A DNA stretch of 64,000 nt, taken from Altererythrobacter aquiaggeris (GTDB lineage Bacteria > Pseudomonadota > Alphaproteobacteria > Sphingomonadales > Sphingomonadaceae). Below are positions 34,642 to 45,700 of the stretch, in pieces. Within the stretch, counting starts at the first letter, position 1. Each line of letters starts with the position of its first letter. Both the position numbers and the translations under genes were made by a program. The stretch spans positions 930,001-994,000 of the forward strand of contig NZ_JBANRL010000001.1 in NCBI RefSeq assembly GCF_037154015.1, given 5' to 3'. The notes beneath the pieces were generated by a model. The model was not told where the DNA came from, ran no database searches, and worked only from the letters and a program-made list of their open reading frames with translations.

Positions 34642-35817
34642 ATGACCGACGAAAATAAGCCTGACGAAAATATGCCTGACGAAAATATGCCTGACGCACA
34701 GGATCTGGACGAGGCCATCGAAACGCAGGCGCTGCCGCTTGATGCATGGCATCGCGGGCAAGGTGCGCGGATGGTCGAATTTGCCGGCTATCATATGCCG
34801 ATCCAGTATGAGGGCATTATTGCCGAACACCTCTGGACGCGCGAACACGCCGGGCTGTTTGATGTCAGCCATATGGGTCAGCTTACCATCGAAGAACCCG
34901 GCGGCGATACAAAGCGCGCTGCCGAAGCGCTGGAGGCAATCCTTCCGGGCGATATTTCGGCGCTCAAGCCCGGCCGAATGCGTTATTCACTACTGCTGGG
35001 CGAGGATGGCGGCATCCTCGACGATCTGATTGTGACCAACACCGGCCAGCATCTGGCTTTGGTGGTGAACGGCGCGATGAAGTGGGATGACATAGCATAT
35101 CTTTACGAAGCGCTGCCCGAAGACCTGACGCTCAATCATCATGACGAACAGGCTTTGCTGGCATTGCAAGGGCCGGAGGCTGCCAAGGTCATGGCACGCA
35201 TTGTGCCGGCTGCGGCAGATCTCAAATTCATGCAGGCAGGCATGTTCGACTGGGGCGGAGTGCCGCTGTGGATCAGCCGCGCTGGCTATACCGGCGAGGA
35301 TGGTTTTGAAATTTCGATCCCGGGTGCGTCGGTCGAAAGTCTTGCCGAAATGCTGGCGACAATGGACGAAGTGAAGCCGGTTGGTCTTGGCGCGCGCGAT
35401 TCGCTGCGCCTTGAAGCCGGCTTGCCGCTTTACGGACATGATCTCACACCCGAGAGCGATCCGGTAAGCGCGGGATTGAGCTTTGCGGTTTCCAAGGCAC
35501 GCCGTGATGCGGGTGGATTTGCCGGCGCGGAACGCATCCTGAAAATGCTGGCCGACGGTGCGCCAACCACACGCATCGGCCTTGCGCTCGAAGGGCGGCA
35601 AGCTGCCCGCGAAGGCGCAGAGGTTTATGCCGGCGAAACCAGGGTCGGTACCGTGACGTCAGGGGGCTTCTCGCCCAGCCTGCAGCATCCGATTGCCATG
35701 GCAAGTATCGATTCAAAACATGCCTTTTCCGACAGTCTTGAGATCGAAATGCGCGGCAGGCGTTTGCCCGCAAAGATTGTCAAAATGCCTTTTGTACCAA
35801 CCAACTACTTCCGCTGA
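34642..35817 (+). CDS. gcvT: Glycine cleavage system T protein (aminomethyltransferase)
   Basis: 391-residue THF-dependent aminomethyltransferase, releasing ammonia and methylene-THF from lipoyl-GcvH. After an unusual acidic N-terminal tail with a three-fold repeat (about 3-18), the conserved fold begins at ALPLDAWHRGQGARMVEFAGY; VSHMGQL and LEAGLPLYGHDL are family marks. The start at 34642 follows GAAAGGA, just after the riboswitch. It is the first gene of gcvT-H-PA-PB. Confidence 0.92.
   Translation: MTDENKPDENMPDENMPDAQDLDEAIETQALPLDAWHRGQGARMVEFAGYHMPIQYEGIIAEHLWTREHAGLFDVSHMGQLTIEEPGGDTKRAAEALEAILPGDISALKPGRMRYSLLLGEDGGILDDLIVTNTGQHLALVVNGAMKWDDIAYLYEALPEDLTLNHHDEQALLALQGPEAAKVMARIVPAAADLKFMQAGMFDWGGVPLWISRAGYTGEDGFEISIPGASVESLAEMLATMDEVKPVGLGARDSLRLEAGLPLYGHDLTPESDPVSAGLSFAVSKARRDAGGFAGAERILKMLADGAPTTRIGLALEGRQAAREGAEVYAGETRVGTVTSGGFSPSLQHPIAMASIDSKHAFSDSLEIEMRGRRLPAKIVKMPFVPTNYFR
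34648..34692. repeat. Three 15-bp direct repeats at the start of gcvT
   Basis: GACGAAAATAAGCCT followed by two copies of GACGAAAATATGCCT, in frame with gcvT and encoding Asp-Glu-Asn-Lys/Met-Pro units. The family core starts after them, so they add a disordered acidic tail. The copy number could vary by slippage. Confidence 0.8.
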
Positions 35818-35830
35818 GGAGACCTGTTCA

Positions 35831-36202
35831 ATGACCCGCTATTACACTGAAGAACACGAATGGATCGACGTTGACGGCGAAGTCGGCACAATTGGCATAA
35901 CCGATTACGCACAAAGCCAGCTTGGCGACATCACTTATGTGGAACTGCCTGAAGAAGGCGCCGAAGTGAGCAAAGGCGATGCCCCATGTGTGGTCGATTC
36001 GGTCAAGGCGGCCTCGGACGTTTACACGCCTGTTTCGGGGGTCGTGCTTGAATTGAACGAAGATCTCGAGGACCAGCCGGACCTGATCAATTCCGATGCC
36101 GAGGAAGATGGCTGGCTGTTCAAGCTGACACTGAGCGATATGTCAGAGCTGGATGATCTTATGACAGAAGCGAAATATAACGACTTTTTAGGCACTTTAT
36201 AA
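35831..36202 (+). CDS. gcvH: Glycine cleavage system H protein
   Basis: 123-residue lipoyl carrier protein that shuttles the aminomethyl group between P and T proteins. The lipoylated lysine is Lys59 in VDSVKAASD. It starts [11 protein letters not shown] at 35831 after GAGGAG, 13 nt past gcvT. The length is usual. Confidence 0.93.
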   Translation: MTRYYTEEHEWIDVDGEVGTIGITDYAQSQLGDITYVELPEEGAEVSKGDAPCVVDSVKAASDVYTPVSGVVLELNEDLEDQPDLINSDAEEDGWLFKLTLSDMSELDDLMTEAKYNDFLGTL

Positions 36203-36206
36203 AACC

Positions 36207-37577
36207 ATGCGCTATTTGCCCCTGACCGCCGATGACCGCGTCGCCATGTTGACCAAAATTGGCGCAGATACGATTGACGATCTGTTTGTCGATGTTCCGC
36301 ATCAGGCGCGGCTCGGCGGGCCGATCAGCGATCTGCCAATGCATGCAAGCGAAATGGCGGTCGAACGGCATATGGGGAAGCTCGCCGCGCGGAACCTGAA
36401 TGCCGGCGATGCGCCGTTTTTTCTGGGGGCGGGCGCTTACCGTCATCATATTCCCGCCAGCGTCGATCATTTGATCCAGCGCGGCGAGTTTCTCACCGCA
36501 TACACGCCCTATCAACCTGAAATTGCACAGGGCACATTGCAGGTCCTGTTCGAATTTCAAAGTCAGGTAGCGCGGCTGTTCGGCACCGATATTGCTAACG
36601 CGTCGCTGTATGACGGTTCGACAGCCTGCTGGGAAGCGGTTGCGATGGCTGGCCGGATTACCAAGCGAAACCGGGTGGTGTTGTCAGGTGCGCTGCATCC
36701 ACATTACACCTCGACGATCAAGACCATGGCGAAATTCACCAAAGATGTGATCGCCGATACGTTACCTACAATTCAAGGGTTGCCCGACAATGGCGGCTTG
36801 ATTGACCGGATCGATGACCAGACGAGTGCCGTCGTGGTGCAATATCCGGACATCTTGGGCCGGGTCGGTGATTTGCAACAGGTTGCAGAAGCCGCCCACG
36901 CGAAGGGCGCATTGCTGATTGCCGTCGTGACAGAACCGGTTGCACTCGGTTTGCTCGAGGCGCCAGGTGCGCTGGGCGCAGATGTCGTGGTGGGTGAGGG
37001 CCAGTCGATCGGTGTCGGCCTCAACTTCGGCGGGCCGTATCTGGGACTTTTCGGATGCCGCGAAAAATACGTCCGCCAAATGCCGGGACGGCTGTGCGGC
37101 GAAACTGTTGATGCTGATGGCAAACGCAGCTTTGTGCTGACGCTATCGACCCGCGAACAGCACATAAGGCGCGAAAAGGCGACCAGCAATATTTGCACAA
37201 ATTCAGGTCTTTGTGCGCTGGCCTTCAGCATCCACATGACCTTGCTTGGCGGCGGGGGACTAAACGCACTGGCCCGGCTGAACCATTCCCGGGCACGCGA
37301 GACTGCAGCGCGTATTGCCAAGGTGCCCGGCGTGACCATTATCAACGATAATTATTTCAATGAATTCGCGGTCATGTTGCCGCGTGATGCCCGGGGAATC
37401 GTTCGTGAACTGGCAGATGCGGGCGTGCTTGGCGGCGTGTCGCTGGGGCGGCTCTATCCCGATAATCCTGCGCTTCAAAACGGGCTGTTGGTAACCGCAA
37501 CCGAGACCACGACAAGCGACGATATAGAAGCGCTTGGTTCGGCACTGGAGCGAATTCTTGCAGGAGATGCGCAATGA
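36207..37577 (+). CDS. gcvPA: Glycine dehydrogenase (decarboxylating) subunit 1
   Basis: 456-residue first half of the split P protein. It contains [13 protein letters not shown] and [11 protein letters not shown], typical of GcvPA, with no PLP lysine, since that is on the partner. It begins 4 nt after gcvH and overlaps gcvPB in ATGA, as expected for a one-to-one complex. Confidence 0.93.
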   Translation: MRYLPLTADDRVAMLTKIGADTIDDLFVDVPHQARLGGPISDLPMHASEMAVERHMGKLAARNLNAGDAPFFLGAGAYRHHIPASVDHLIQRGEFLTAYTPYQPEIAQGTLQVLFEFQSQVARLFGTDIANASLYDGSTACWEAVAMAGRITKRNRVVLSGALHPHYTSTIKTMAKFTKDVIADTLPTIQGLPDNGGLIDRIDDQTSAVVVQYPDILGRVGDLQQVAEAAHAKGALLIAVVTEPVALGLLEAPGALGADVVVGEGQSIGVGLNFGGPYLGLFGCREKYVRQMPGRLCGETVDADGKRSFVLTLSTREQHIRREKATSNICTNSGLCALAFSIHMTLLGGGGLNALARLNHSRARETAARIAKVPGVTIINDNYFNEFAVMLPRDARGIVRELADAGVLGGVSLGRLYPDNPALQNGLLVTATETTTSDDIEALGSALERILAGDAQ

Positions 37578-39175
37578 ACGCGCCCAACAACAGCGGCTGG
37601 AAGCCCGAAATGCACGCCGACAGTGAGAAAAACGCGCCAGCTACGGTGAGCGGCGACAAGGGGCTGATGCTGGAAGAGAAGCTGATTTTCGAGCTCGGCA
37701 GTACGGGCAATTCGGGTGTCGATATCGATGAGCCCGGATACGGGGTATTGGCATCGCTCAGAGGCCATCTGCGAAAAGGACCGGCGCCTTTGCCCGGGCT
37801 GACAGAGCCTGAAACAGTACGGCACTATACCCGGCTCAGTCGCCAGAATTACGGGATTGATCTGGGTCCGTTTCCGCTGGGAAGCTGTACAATGAAGCAC
37901 AATCCGCGGTTGAACGAAAAAGTTGCCCGGATGCCGGGTTTCGCCGATGTCCATCCGCTGCAGCCTGTGCAGACGGTGCAGGGCGCGCTGGGTGTGATAA
38001 ACGAACTGGCACACTGGCTTATTACCCTCACCGGAATGCACGGCGTTGCCATGACGCCCAAGGCAGGCGCGCACGGCGAATTGTGCGGTATATTGTGTAT
38101 CCGCGCAGCGTTGGAAGCCAAGGGTGACGCACGTGAGGTAATTCTGGTGCCCGAGAGCGCGCATGGCACAAATCCCGCGACCGCCGCATTTGCCGGTTAC
38201 CGGGTCGAAAATATTCCCGCGACCGCCGACGGGCGCGTGGATCTGGCAGCGTTGAAATCGCGGCTGGGCCCCGATGTTGCCGGTGTGATGATCACCAACC
38301 CCAATACTTGCGGTCTGTTTGAACGTGATCTCAAAGCTATCTCGGATGCGGTCCACGCTGCTGGCGGATATGTCTATTGTGATGGAGCAAACTTCAACGC
38401 CATCGTCGGTAAGGTTCGCCCTGGCGATCTGGGCGTCGATGCCATGCACATCAACTTGCACAAGACGTTCTCCACTCCGCACGGCGGCGGCGGACCGGGC
38501 AGCGGGCCTGTTGTTCTAAGCGAGGCACTGTGTCCCTATGGCCCGATCCCGTTCACCGAACTGCACGCGGACGGCACTTTGACATTGGTGGAGGAAGAAA
38601 CCGCCGGTGATCGCCAGCCAGACAGCTTTGGCCGGATGGCTGCATTTCACGGGCAGATGGGGATGTTCACCCGCGCACTGGCCTATATCCTCAGCCATGG
38701 CGCGGACGGCTTGCGGCAAGTCGCCGAAGATTGCGTGCTCAACGCCAATTATATCTTGCGGAGCGTGGAAGACGTTTTGGAAGCGCCTTACGCTGGCTCC
38801 GGCCCCTGTATGCACGAAGCCTTGTTCAGCGATAACGGGCTCGCGGAAGGGTTCTCCACGCTCGATATTGCCAAGGGGCTGATCGACGAGGGTTTTCATC
38901 CCATGACGGTCTATTTCCCGTTGGTCGTGCATGGAGCAATGTTGATCGAGCCCACCGAAACCGAAAGCAAAGACGGAACAGATCGCCTGATCGCGTCGCT
39001 GCGATCGGTGGCCGAACGGGCTGTGGCGGGTGATGAAAGCCTGCACAGCGCACCGCACTTCACACCGCGTCGGCGGCTTGACGAAACATTGGCTGCACGC
39101 AAACCTGTGCTGGTTTACAAGGGCCATGTTGCCCCGGCCGGCGCGCCATCGGCAAGCGAGATTGGCGGGCGCTAG
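37574..39175 (+). CDS. gcvPB: Glycine dehydrogenase (decarboxylating) subunit 2
   Basis: 533-residue second half of the split P protein. The PLP lysine is in [27 protein letters not shown] and [12 protein letters not shown] are family marks. Together with GcvPA it decarboxylates glycine and loads GcvH. A ~30-residue N-terminal tail precedes the conserved region. Confidence 0.93.
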   Translation: MNAPNNSGWKPEMHADSEKNAPATVSGDKGLMLEEKLIFELGSTGNSGVDIDEPGYGVLASLRGHLRKGPAPLPGLTEPETVRHYTRLSRQNYGIDLGPFPLGSCTMKHNPRLNEKVARMPGFADVHPLQPVQTVQGALGVINELAHWLITLTGMHGVAMTPKAGAHGELCGILCIRAALEAKGDAREVILVPESAHGTNPATAAFAGYRVENIPATADGRVDLAALKSRLGPDVAGVMITNPNTCGLFERDLKAISDAVHAAGGYVYCDGANFNAIVGKVRPGDLGVDAMHINLHKTFSTPHGGGGPGSGPVVLSEALCPYGPIPFTELHADGTLTLVEEETAGDRQPDSFGRMAAFHGQMGMFTRALAYILSHGADGLRQVAEDCVLNANYILRSVEDVLEAPYAGSGPCMHEALFSDNGLAEGFSTLDIAKGLIDEGFHPMTVYFPLVVHGAMLIEPTETESKDGTDRLIASLRSVAERAVAGDESLHSAPHFTPRRRLDETLAARKPVLVYKGHVAPAGAPSASEIGGR

Positions 39176-39184
39176 GAGACGGAA

Positions 39185-39640
39185 ATGTGGGAAGGGCTGT
39201 TCAGCTTCGTCAATATTCTGGCGCTGGCCGCGTGGGCGGCGTTGATACTTGCGCCGCGCTCGGCCCTGCTCAACACCGCAATTCTATATCTGGGTGTTGG
39301 CTTGCTGTGTCTGATCTACACATTCTTCATCATTCTGTTGATGACCGGAATAATTGACGGAAATCCAGTGCCAGGTGCAGCCGCTGGCGGTGCCAACTTC
39401 ACCACAATCGAAGGCGTCCGCGGCATTTTTCTGTCTGACGGGGGCGTGGTGATCGGCTGGACGCATTATCTGGCCTTCGATTTATTCGTCGGATTGTGGA
39501 TTTCCAAAGATGCCGATGCGAAGGGCATCTCGCGCATCGTACAGGCGCCCGTTCTGTTCGCGACATTGATGGCCGGGCCAGCCGGATTGCTGGTCTGGCT
39601 GATTTACCGCGAACGATACCGTAAGACCCGCATAGCCTAG
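39185..39640 (+). CDS. ABA4-like (DUF4281) membrane protein
   Basis: 151-residue protein with four hydrophobic segments and the motif GWTHYLAFDLFVGLWI (about 95-110), the mark of the ABA4/DUF4281 family. Plant ABA4 is needed for neoxanthin formation; in carotenoid-making sphingomonads the homologues are of unsettled function. AGGAGA precedes the ATG, 9 nt after gcvPB, so read-through from the gcv operon is likely. Confidence 0.75.
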   Translation: MWEGLFSFVNILALAAWAALILAPRSALLNTAILYLGVGLLCLIYTFFIILLMTGIIDGNPVPGAAAGGANFTTIEGVRGIFLSDGGVVIGWTHYLAFDLFVGLWISKDADAKGISRIVQAPVLFATLMAGPAGLLVWLIYRERYRKTRIA

Positions 39641-39721
39641 CCTATTGGCCTAACGCTTCCTTGCTGTCATGATTGCCGCACAAGGTGCGGATAAACGCGC
39701 CAGGTTTGGGAGTAGCGGTCT

Positions 39722-41269
39722 GTGACGGACGAGATGCTGACGTTTGACGAGTTCATCACCTATTGGGCGAAAGAGCGGCCTGATACCCTGGCAACCCAGA
39801 TGGGGGAACGCCGCACCACCTACGGCGAATTGGACACGGCCACCGCGCGCATGATTGGCGTGTTTCAGGACATGGGGATCAAGCCGGGCGACCGTATCGC
39901 ATATCTCGGGCGGAATTCAGACCTGTATTTCCAGCTGTTTTTCGCCTGCGGACGCTGCGGGGTGGTTATCGCGCCAATCGGCTGGCGGCTTGCCCCCGCC
40001 GAGGTTGGCTATATCCTTGAAGACACTGGCGCGATGCTTCTGGTGATCGGTGCGGGATTTGAGGAGGCGGCGGCAAAGGCCTGTGCAGGTCTGGAAAACC
40101 CTCCCGCGGTCGTGAGCGAAGATGCGATGTGGGCGCGAATTGCGGCCCGCGATCCTGCCGAATTCGTGCCAGCCGATAGCGACGCCGCGGTCTTGCAACT
40201 GTATACGTCGGGCACCACGGGTAAGCCCAAGGGCGCCGTGCTGAGCAACGCCAACCTGTTCAGTCTGCGCAAGCCGCAGGAAGATGCCGGCAAACCGTGG
40301 TCCGTATTCGAAGCGCATGAGGCTATTTTGTGTTGTATGCCGTGTTCGCACATCGGCGGCACAGGGCTGAGCATCAATTCCGTATCGTCAGGTGTGCGTG
40401 CGATTATCATGCCCGAATTTACACCGGACGGTGTCCTGGATGCGGTGGACGATGGCGCGACGCGGCTATTTATCGTGCCAGCCGCACTTCAAATGCTGAT
40501 TCAACATCCACGCGCGAAATCCACTGATTTCAGCCGCGTCAAATACGTCTTTTATGGCGCAGCGCCCATGCCGCTTGACCTTCTGCGCGAGGCGCTGACG
40601 ACGATGCCGGGAGCCGGTTTCGCACAGGTTTACGGCATGACCGAAACTACGGGGACGGTATCATTATTGCCGCCCGAAGATCACGATCCGGCAGGCAACA
40701 AGCGGATGCGATCTGCGGGCAAAGCTGTGCCGGGCGTCCAAATCAGTATCATGGACAGCGAGATGAACGAGGTCCCGCGCGGAGATATTGGCGAAATTGC
40801 CATTCGCGCGCCGTCAAACATGATGGGATATTGGAACCTGCCCGAAGCCACCGCAGCAACCGTCACGCCTGATGGCTGGCTGTGCACGGGTGATGCCGCC
40901 TATATGGACGAGGACGGCTACGTCTTTATCCAGGACCGGATAAAAGACATGATCATTTCGGGCGGCGAGAATGTCTATCCCGCCGAGGTCGAGAGTGCGG
41001 TTTACGGCCATCCCGACATAGCAGAAGTAGCAGTGATCGGCGTTCCCGACGAAATGTGGGGTGAGGCTGTAAAGGCGGTGTGTGTGGCCAAGCCTGGTCG
41101 CACCATCGACCCGGCATCGGTAATCGAGTTCACCCGCGAGCGGGTCGCCGGATTCAAGGTCCCCAAAACCGTCGATGTCATCACGGAAATGCCGCGCAAC
41201 CCGACGGGAAAGATTTTGCGCCGCCAACTGCGCGAACCATATTGGCAAGGACGCGACAGGCAGGTCTAG
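39722..41269 (+). CDS. AMP-forming acyl-CoA synthetase
   Basis: 515-residue ANL-superfamily ligase that activates a carboxylic acid through an acyl-AMP to the CoA ester. The P-loop is YTSGTTGKPKG (about 160-170), then YGMTETTG and GWLCTGDAAYMDEDGY, and the final catalytic lysine is in PTGKILRRQLRE. The chain-length preference cannot be read from the sequence. GTG at 39722 starts the conserved region; an ATG at 39734 is the alternative. A strong bidirectional terminator follows. Confidence 0.88.
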   Translation: MTDEMLTFDEFITYWAKERPDTLATQMGERRTTYGELDTATARMIGVFQDMGIKPGDRIAYLGRNSDLYFQLFFACGRCGVVIAPIGWRLAPAEVGYILEDTGAMLLVIGAGFEEAAAKACAGLENPPAVVSEDAMWARIAARDPAEFVPADSDAAVLQLYTSGTTGKPKGAVLSNANLFSLRKPQEDAGKPWSVFEAHEAILCCMPCSHIGGTGLSINSVSSGVRAIIMPEFTPDGVLDAVDDGATRLFIVPAALQMLIQHPRAKSTDFSRVKYVFYGAAPMPLDLLREALTTMPGAGFAQVYGMTETTGTVSLLPPEDHDPAGNKRMRSAGKAVPGVQISIMDSEMNEVPRGDIGEIAIRAPSNMMGYWNLPEATAATVTPDGWLCTGDAAYMDEDGYVFIQDRIKDMIISGGENVYPAEVESAVYGHPDIAEVAVIGVPDEMWGEAVKAVCVAKPGRTIDPASVIEFTRERVAGFKVPKTVDVITEMPRNPTGKILRRQLREPYWQGRDRQV

Positions 41270-41286
41270 CGAAACCTGATTCCGCA

Positions 41287-41325
41287 TAAAAAAGCCCGCC
41301 GGATTGCTCGGGCGGGCTTTTTAAT
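41287..41325. terminator. Bidirectional terminator
   Basis: AAAGCCCGCC (41291-41300) pairs with GGCGGGCTTT (41311-41320) with A- and T-runs on the two sides. It ends the acyl-CoA ligase gene on the plus strand and the entericidin gene on the minus strand. Confidence 0.85.
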
Positions 41326-41342
41326 GTGCGGGATAAAACCGT

Positions 41343-41471
41343 TCAGAGTACGCGGTCGCCAGCTTCGCCAACCGACTCAACGTCATTTCCAAGACCTTTT
41401 ACGGTGTTGCATGCAGTTGCAGTAAGCGAAAGGGCGGCGATACCAACGGCGAGAAATACTTTGCGAACCAT
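41343..41471 (-). CDS. Entericidin-family lipoprotein
   Basis: 42-residue lipoprotein. MVRKVFLAVGIAALSLTATAC is a lipoprotein signal with Cys21, followed by NTVKGLGNDVESVGE as in entericidin A/B. Such small lipoproteins are linked to stress and stationary phase. The start at 41471 follows AAGGA at 7 nt. A consensus EcfG-type promoter is about 45 nt upstream, which supports control by the general stress sigma factor. Confidence 0.85.
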   Translation of the reverse strand: MVRKVFLAVGIAALSLTATACNTVKGLGNDVESVGEAGDRVL

Positions 41472-41514
41472 GATAATATCCTTTTGTTGTCTTCCAGCGA
41501 GTAGATAACGGCAA

Positions 41515-41539
41515 AACGATTGCTTTGCCAAAGGGTTCC
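41515..41539 (-). promoter_or_regulatory. EcfG-type promoter of the entericidin gene
   Basis: On the minus strand, GGAAC (41539-41535) and CGTT (41518-41515) are separated by 16 nt. This matches the alphaproteobacterial general stress response consensus (GGAAC-N16/17-CGTT) exactly. Transcription would begin roughly 35-40 nt before the entericidin start. Confidence 0.75.
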
Positions 41540-41540
41540 C

Positions 41541-42494
41541 CTAAGCGGCTGCCGGCGGCACGTCCCGGGCAATCGACAATTTATGTTCGCGGTAGGCAAT
41601 TATCAGGCCGGCAACCACAATCAGCGGCGCGCCAAACCAGGTGGCAACCGGCGGAATGTTTCCAAACACCAGCAATCCGAACAGCGTCGCCCAGATGAGC
41701 GAGGAGTAATCCATCACGATCACGCTGGCGACTGCGCCGAAGCGGAGCGACAATGTGAGGAGAACCTGCCCGGCCAGACCCGACAATCCTAACCCTGCGA
41801 TGACCAGCCACTGATACATGTCGTGCGGTGCAAACACGAAAGGCATGAAACACAGCAGCACAGGCGCACTGAAAGCGGCAAAATAGAACACGATCGTCAA
41901 TTGGTGTTCGGTCCTGTTCATGTCGCGGATCTGGATCGAGATCAAAGCCACCATGAATGCGCCGCCGAGCGCGGCTGCTGCGCCCGCAAGATTGATGTTT
42001 CCGCCTCCTGGCTGCGCGATTACCAACACCCCGGTAAATCCCAGGATGACCGCCAGCCAGCGGTACCGACCGACTTTTTCACGCAGCAGAAATACCGACA
42101 GGATCACCGCCCAGATCGTGCTGGTAAAGTTGAACACCGTCGCTTCGGCAAGCGGAAGCAGCGTCAGGGCTGTAAAAATCAGGACCATGCCGGTCATACC
42201 GTAGGCTGCGCGTTTGGCGTGCATGCCCGGGCGGCGGGTGGTGAACAGCATTGCTTGTCCGGTCAGGGCGAGCCAGCCGCCAAGCAGCGGCAGCGTGATA
42301 AACTGCCGCCAGAAAAGTATTTCCGCAATATGGATACCGCTTTCGCTGGCGAGTTTGACAAACAACGCCATCGTCGAAAGCGCCACCATCGCCGCCAACC
42401 GGATAAGCAGCGCGAATAGCGGGCGTTGGCGGGGAAGTGCTGCAGTCATCGCCGCTGCTTTAGTGCGCGGCGCGGTTTCGGCAAGCGGGTGCAT
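41541..42494 (-). CDS. DMT-family transporter (EamA)
   Basis: 317-residue inner-membrane protein with about ten hydrophobic helices in two EamA repeats (about 30-150 and 175-300). Features such as FWRQFITLPLLG and AEATVFNFTSTIW fit drug/metabolite transporters; the substrate is unknown. The N-terminal 25 residues are polar. It ends 2 nt beyond the EcfG promoter of the entericidin gene, so that promoter lies in the gap after its stop. Confidence 0.82.
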   Translation of the reverse strand: MHPLAETAPRTKAAAMTAALPRQRPLFALLIRLAAMVALSTMALFVKLASESGIHIAEILFWRQFITLPLLGGWLALTGQAMLFTTRRPGMHAKRAAYGMTGMVLIFTALTLLPLAEATVFNFTSTIWAVILSVFLLREKVGRYRWLAVILGFTGVLVIAQPGGGNINLAGAAAALGGAFMVALISIQIRDMNRTEHQLTIVFYFAAFSAPVLLCFMPFVFAPHDMYQWLVIAGLGLSGLAGQVLLTLSLRFGAVASVIVMDYSSLIWATLFGLLVFGNIPPVATWFGAPLIVVAGLIIAYREHKLSIARDVPPAAA

Positions 42495-42535
42495 TGAAGG
42501 TTGCAGCGGTTCCGCCCATATGCGCGGCGGAACCG

Positions 42536-42763
42536 ATGCTGCATCAATTCTTCACCTTTGCCAGCGACGCCGAAATCCTCGGCCTGTGGGGCATTGCCTT
42601 TTTTCTGCTGGCGATATTCAGCATGGTGATGGAGCGCCGCCGCGGCAAGCGCAGCCGGATCGACAATGTCGGATGGGTGCCCTGGCTGGGACTGACGATG
42701 GGCACAGCGATCATCGGGGCGGGGCTGATGGTGATGGCGGTAAAAGGGATAGTGGCAGGCTAG
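42536..42763 (+). CDS. Small two-helix membrane protein, unknown
   Basis: 75-residue protein with hydrophobic segments at about 12-28 and 48-70, separated by a basic loop (MERRRGKRSRID). The start at 42536 (MLHQFFTFASDAEIL) is preferred; an earlier TTG would add 14 poorly supported residues. It is convergent with smc, whose stop is only 3 nt away. I do not recognise a family. Confidence 0.6.
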   Translation: MLHQFFTFASDAEILGLWGIAFFLLAIFSMVMERRRGKRSRIDNVGWVPWLGLTMGTAIIGAGLMVMAVKGIVAG

Positions 42764-42766
42764 CTG

Positions 42767-45700
42767 CTATTCTGCGGCGAGTAATTCTTCGGCCGTATCC
42801 AGATTCACGCTTACCAGCCGGCTGACACCCTGTTCGACCATTGTAACACCAAACAGGCGATGCATCCTGCTCATGGTGACGGCATTGTGCGTCACGATAA
42901 GATAGCGCGTGTCCGTTTCCTTGACCATCTGATCAAGCAAGTCGCAAAATCGGTCGATATTGGCGTCGTCCAGCGGCGCATCCACTTCGTCGAGCACACA
43001 AATCGGTGCCGGATTGGTGAGGAACAGGGCAAAGATCAGCGCAATGGCAGTCAGAGCCTGCTCTCCGCCCGATAACAGGGTTAGGGATTGCAGGCGCTTG
43101 CCCGGTGGCTGGGCAAATATTTCGAGCCCGGCTTCCAGTGGGTCGTCGCTGTCGATAAGCGCGAGATGCGCCTGACCACCTTCGAACAAACGCGTGAACA
43201 GACGGCGGAAATGCGTGTCCACCTGGTCGAATGCGCGCTTCAGGCGTTCGCGGCCTTCGCGGTTGAGATTACCGATGGAGCCGCGCAGCCGATTGACCGC
43301 TTCAGCCAGTTCCGCTTGCTCCGCCGCGCTTGACCCGTGCTGATTTTCCATTTTGGCGAGTTCGTCGGCGGCGACCAGATTGACCGGCCCGATCCTCTCA
43401 CGGCTGGCGGTCAAACGGTCCAGCTCAACCGATTCTTCGCCCGATCCGCCGATTGACTCGGCATCAAATGCAAACTTCTCGGCCAGCATTGGCGGTGAGC
43501 ATTGGAACCTTTCACCCGAAATGCGGCCCATTTCGCTTCGCCGCTCCTCTTCATTTTCCGCGCGCGCACCCAATCCGGCGCGGGCTTCGCGTGCAGTAGC
43601 CAATGTTTCGGTGTGTTCGGCGAGTTTGAGGTCTGCAAGTCGGGCATTTTCGGTCGTATGGCCGACTGCGAGCTCAGCCGCTTCCAGTTCATGGCTCAAC
43701 CTCTCGCGAACCGTATCTCCCTGCTCAATTTCCTTGATCAAACCTGCGGGCTTGGCGGCGACGACTGCGCGTTCCCCGGCGATTTCTTCAAACCGCCGCT
43801 CCGTTTCAGCGAGCCGTTTTGTCGCATCGCCTGACCGCGACTGCCACCCGGCCATATCCGCCCGCCGGGTGGCAGCCCGCTCGCGCGCTACGGCGAGCGA
43901 TTGGTCGTGCGCTGCCAGATCGGCTGTGGCGGCCTGCAATGCGGAGCGCGCCGCGTCATGTTTTGCTTGCGCTGCTTTCAAAGCCGCACGTCCTGCATCG
44001 GCATCGGGCAGGGCAGCGCGCTTTCTCTCGGCCAACGCGAATTCTATTTCAGCCTGTTTGCGCTGATCGGCCAGCCCGCCTTGTATCTTGCCGAGTTCTG
44101 CGAGTCGGGAGGCCATCCGTTCGCGTTCGCCTTCAGCCTGATCCAGCGATCGCAGCGCGCGGCGCTCCTCGTCCGAAGCTGTGGCGAATTGCCGCTCCAG
44201 CACTACCAAGCCTTGCTGCAGTGACGATAGTTCCTGCTGCGCGAAATCTTGATCTTCGCCGGCTTTGCGGGTTTCGGCGCGCTGCCCGGGCAACAATTGC
44301 TCGAGTTCCGCAAGCCGGTTTTCCGCTTCCAGACGGGCGGCCTCACCAGCGCCTTCACCGCGTGCCACAAACCCATCCCAGCGGCGCAATTGGCCGTCCC
44401 GTGTAACCAGCCAATGGCCGGGCGCGAGAGTCCGCCCGTCATCCAGTTTCACGACATGGACAAGCGCGAGCCGTGCGGCCAGTTCGGCCGGGCAATCCGT
44501 AATATGGTTGGCGATGCTGTCGCTGACGGGCGCGGGCGGCTCCGTACCGGTCCAGTACCGGCCATCGCCCGCGCCGTCAGGTGTACCGAGACGTGCCTTG
44601 GCATCGCGGCCCAGCACAGCAGCCAATGCGCGTTCGTAACCGCGCTGGGCACGTATATGATCAAGCGCAGAGCGAAGGCCTTGCCTGTTTGCAGCCTGTT
44701 TTACGCGCGAATCCCGGTCACGTGCGAGGACCGCGTGTTCGCGCTCTAGCCCGGCCAGTTCAGCCTTTGCAGCGGCAAAGATACTGGCAGTTTCGTCTCG
44801 CTCAGCAGCTAACGTCTCCTTGAGTGTACGCTGCTGTTCCAGTTTTTCACGCAGAGCCGACAATTGGTTAGCAGCTTCATCTGCAGCAGCCTGAGCCTGC
44901 ATGACGGCGCTGTCAGGATCGCCTGCTTCAGTTAATTCGCGGCGCGCAGCATCGTGACGGCTCAGCTCGCTTTCAAGCCGGCTCACCCTCGCGCGCGCCT
45001 GTTCCACCTCGGCTTCGGCGACGCGCCATTCAGCCTCGACCCCCGCCTGAGCGGCAGTCGCCTTCGCCAATGCCAGCTCGGCAGTGCGTCCGGCACGATC
45101 GGTGTCTTCCAGTTTCGCGGCGATGCCGGGGCGCAGCGCTTCGTCAGCCCCGAGCATTTGCGCGCTATCGGCCAGCTCTTTTGTCAGCCGTGCCAACGCT
45201 TCCGCAGCGTCGCGGGTCATCCGGTCAGCTTCGCTGCGATCTTCTTCGAGCCGCGCTTTCTGGCGGTCAAGATCGGCAAGCCGCTGTTCGGCCGCTTCCA
45301 GCTTGCCGGTAAGCGCCGCCATCCGGTGGCCGTGCGCGCTTGCATCGTCTCGGCGGTCCGCCAATTCGTCACGCGCCCGGCCAAGTTTCTGCGCGGCAGT
45401 TGCCTGTTCTTTTTGCGCGATATCTGTTGCCGCTTTGGCTTCTGCAACCTGTTGTTCGGCTTGCTGCGCTTCCGCGCGCGCGGTTTCCGCAGCGCGGGCA
45501 GCGTCGCGCCACCGCGCATACAGCAAGCGGGCCTCGGCGACCTGGATTTGGCCAGACAGTTTGGTGTAACGATCCGCCTGGCTGGCTTGTCGGCGCAGGC
45601 TTGCCATCTGGCTGTCCAGGCCCGCCATCAGATCATCCAGCCGCGCCAGATTGGCTTCGGTCTGACGCAATTTGCTTTCCGCGTCGCGCCGGCGAACGTG

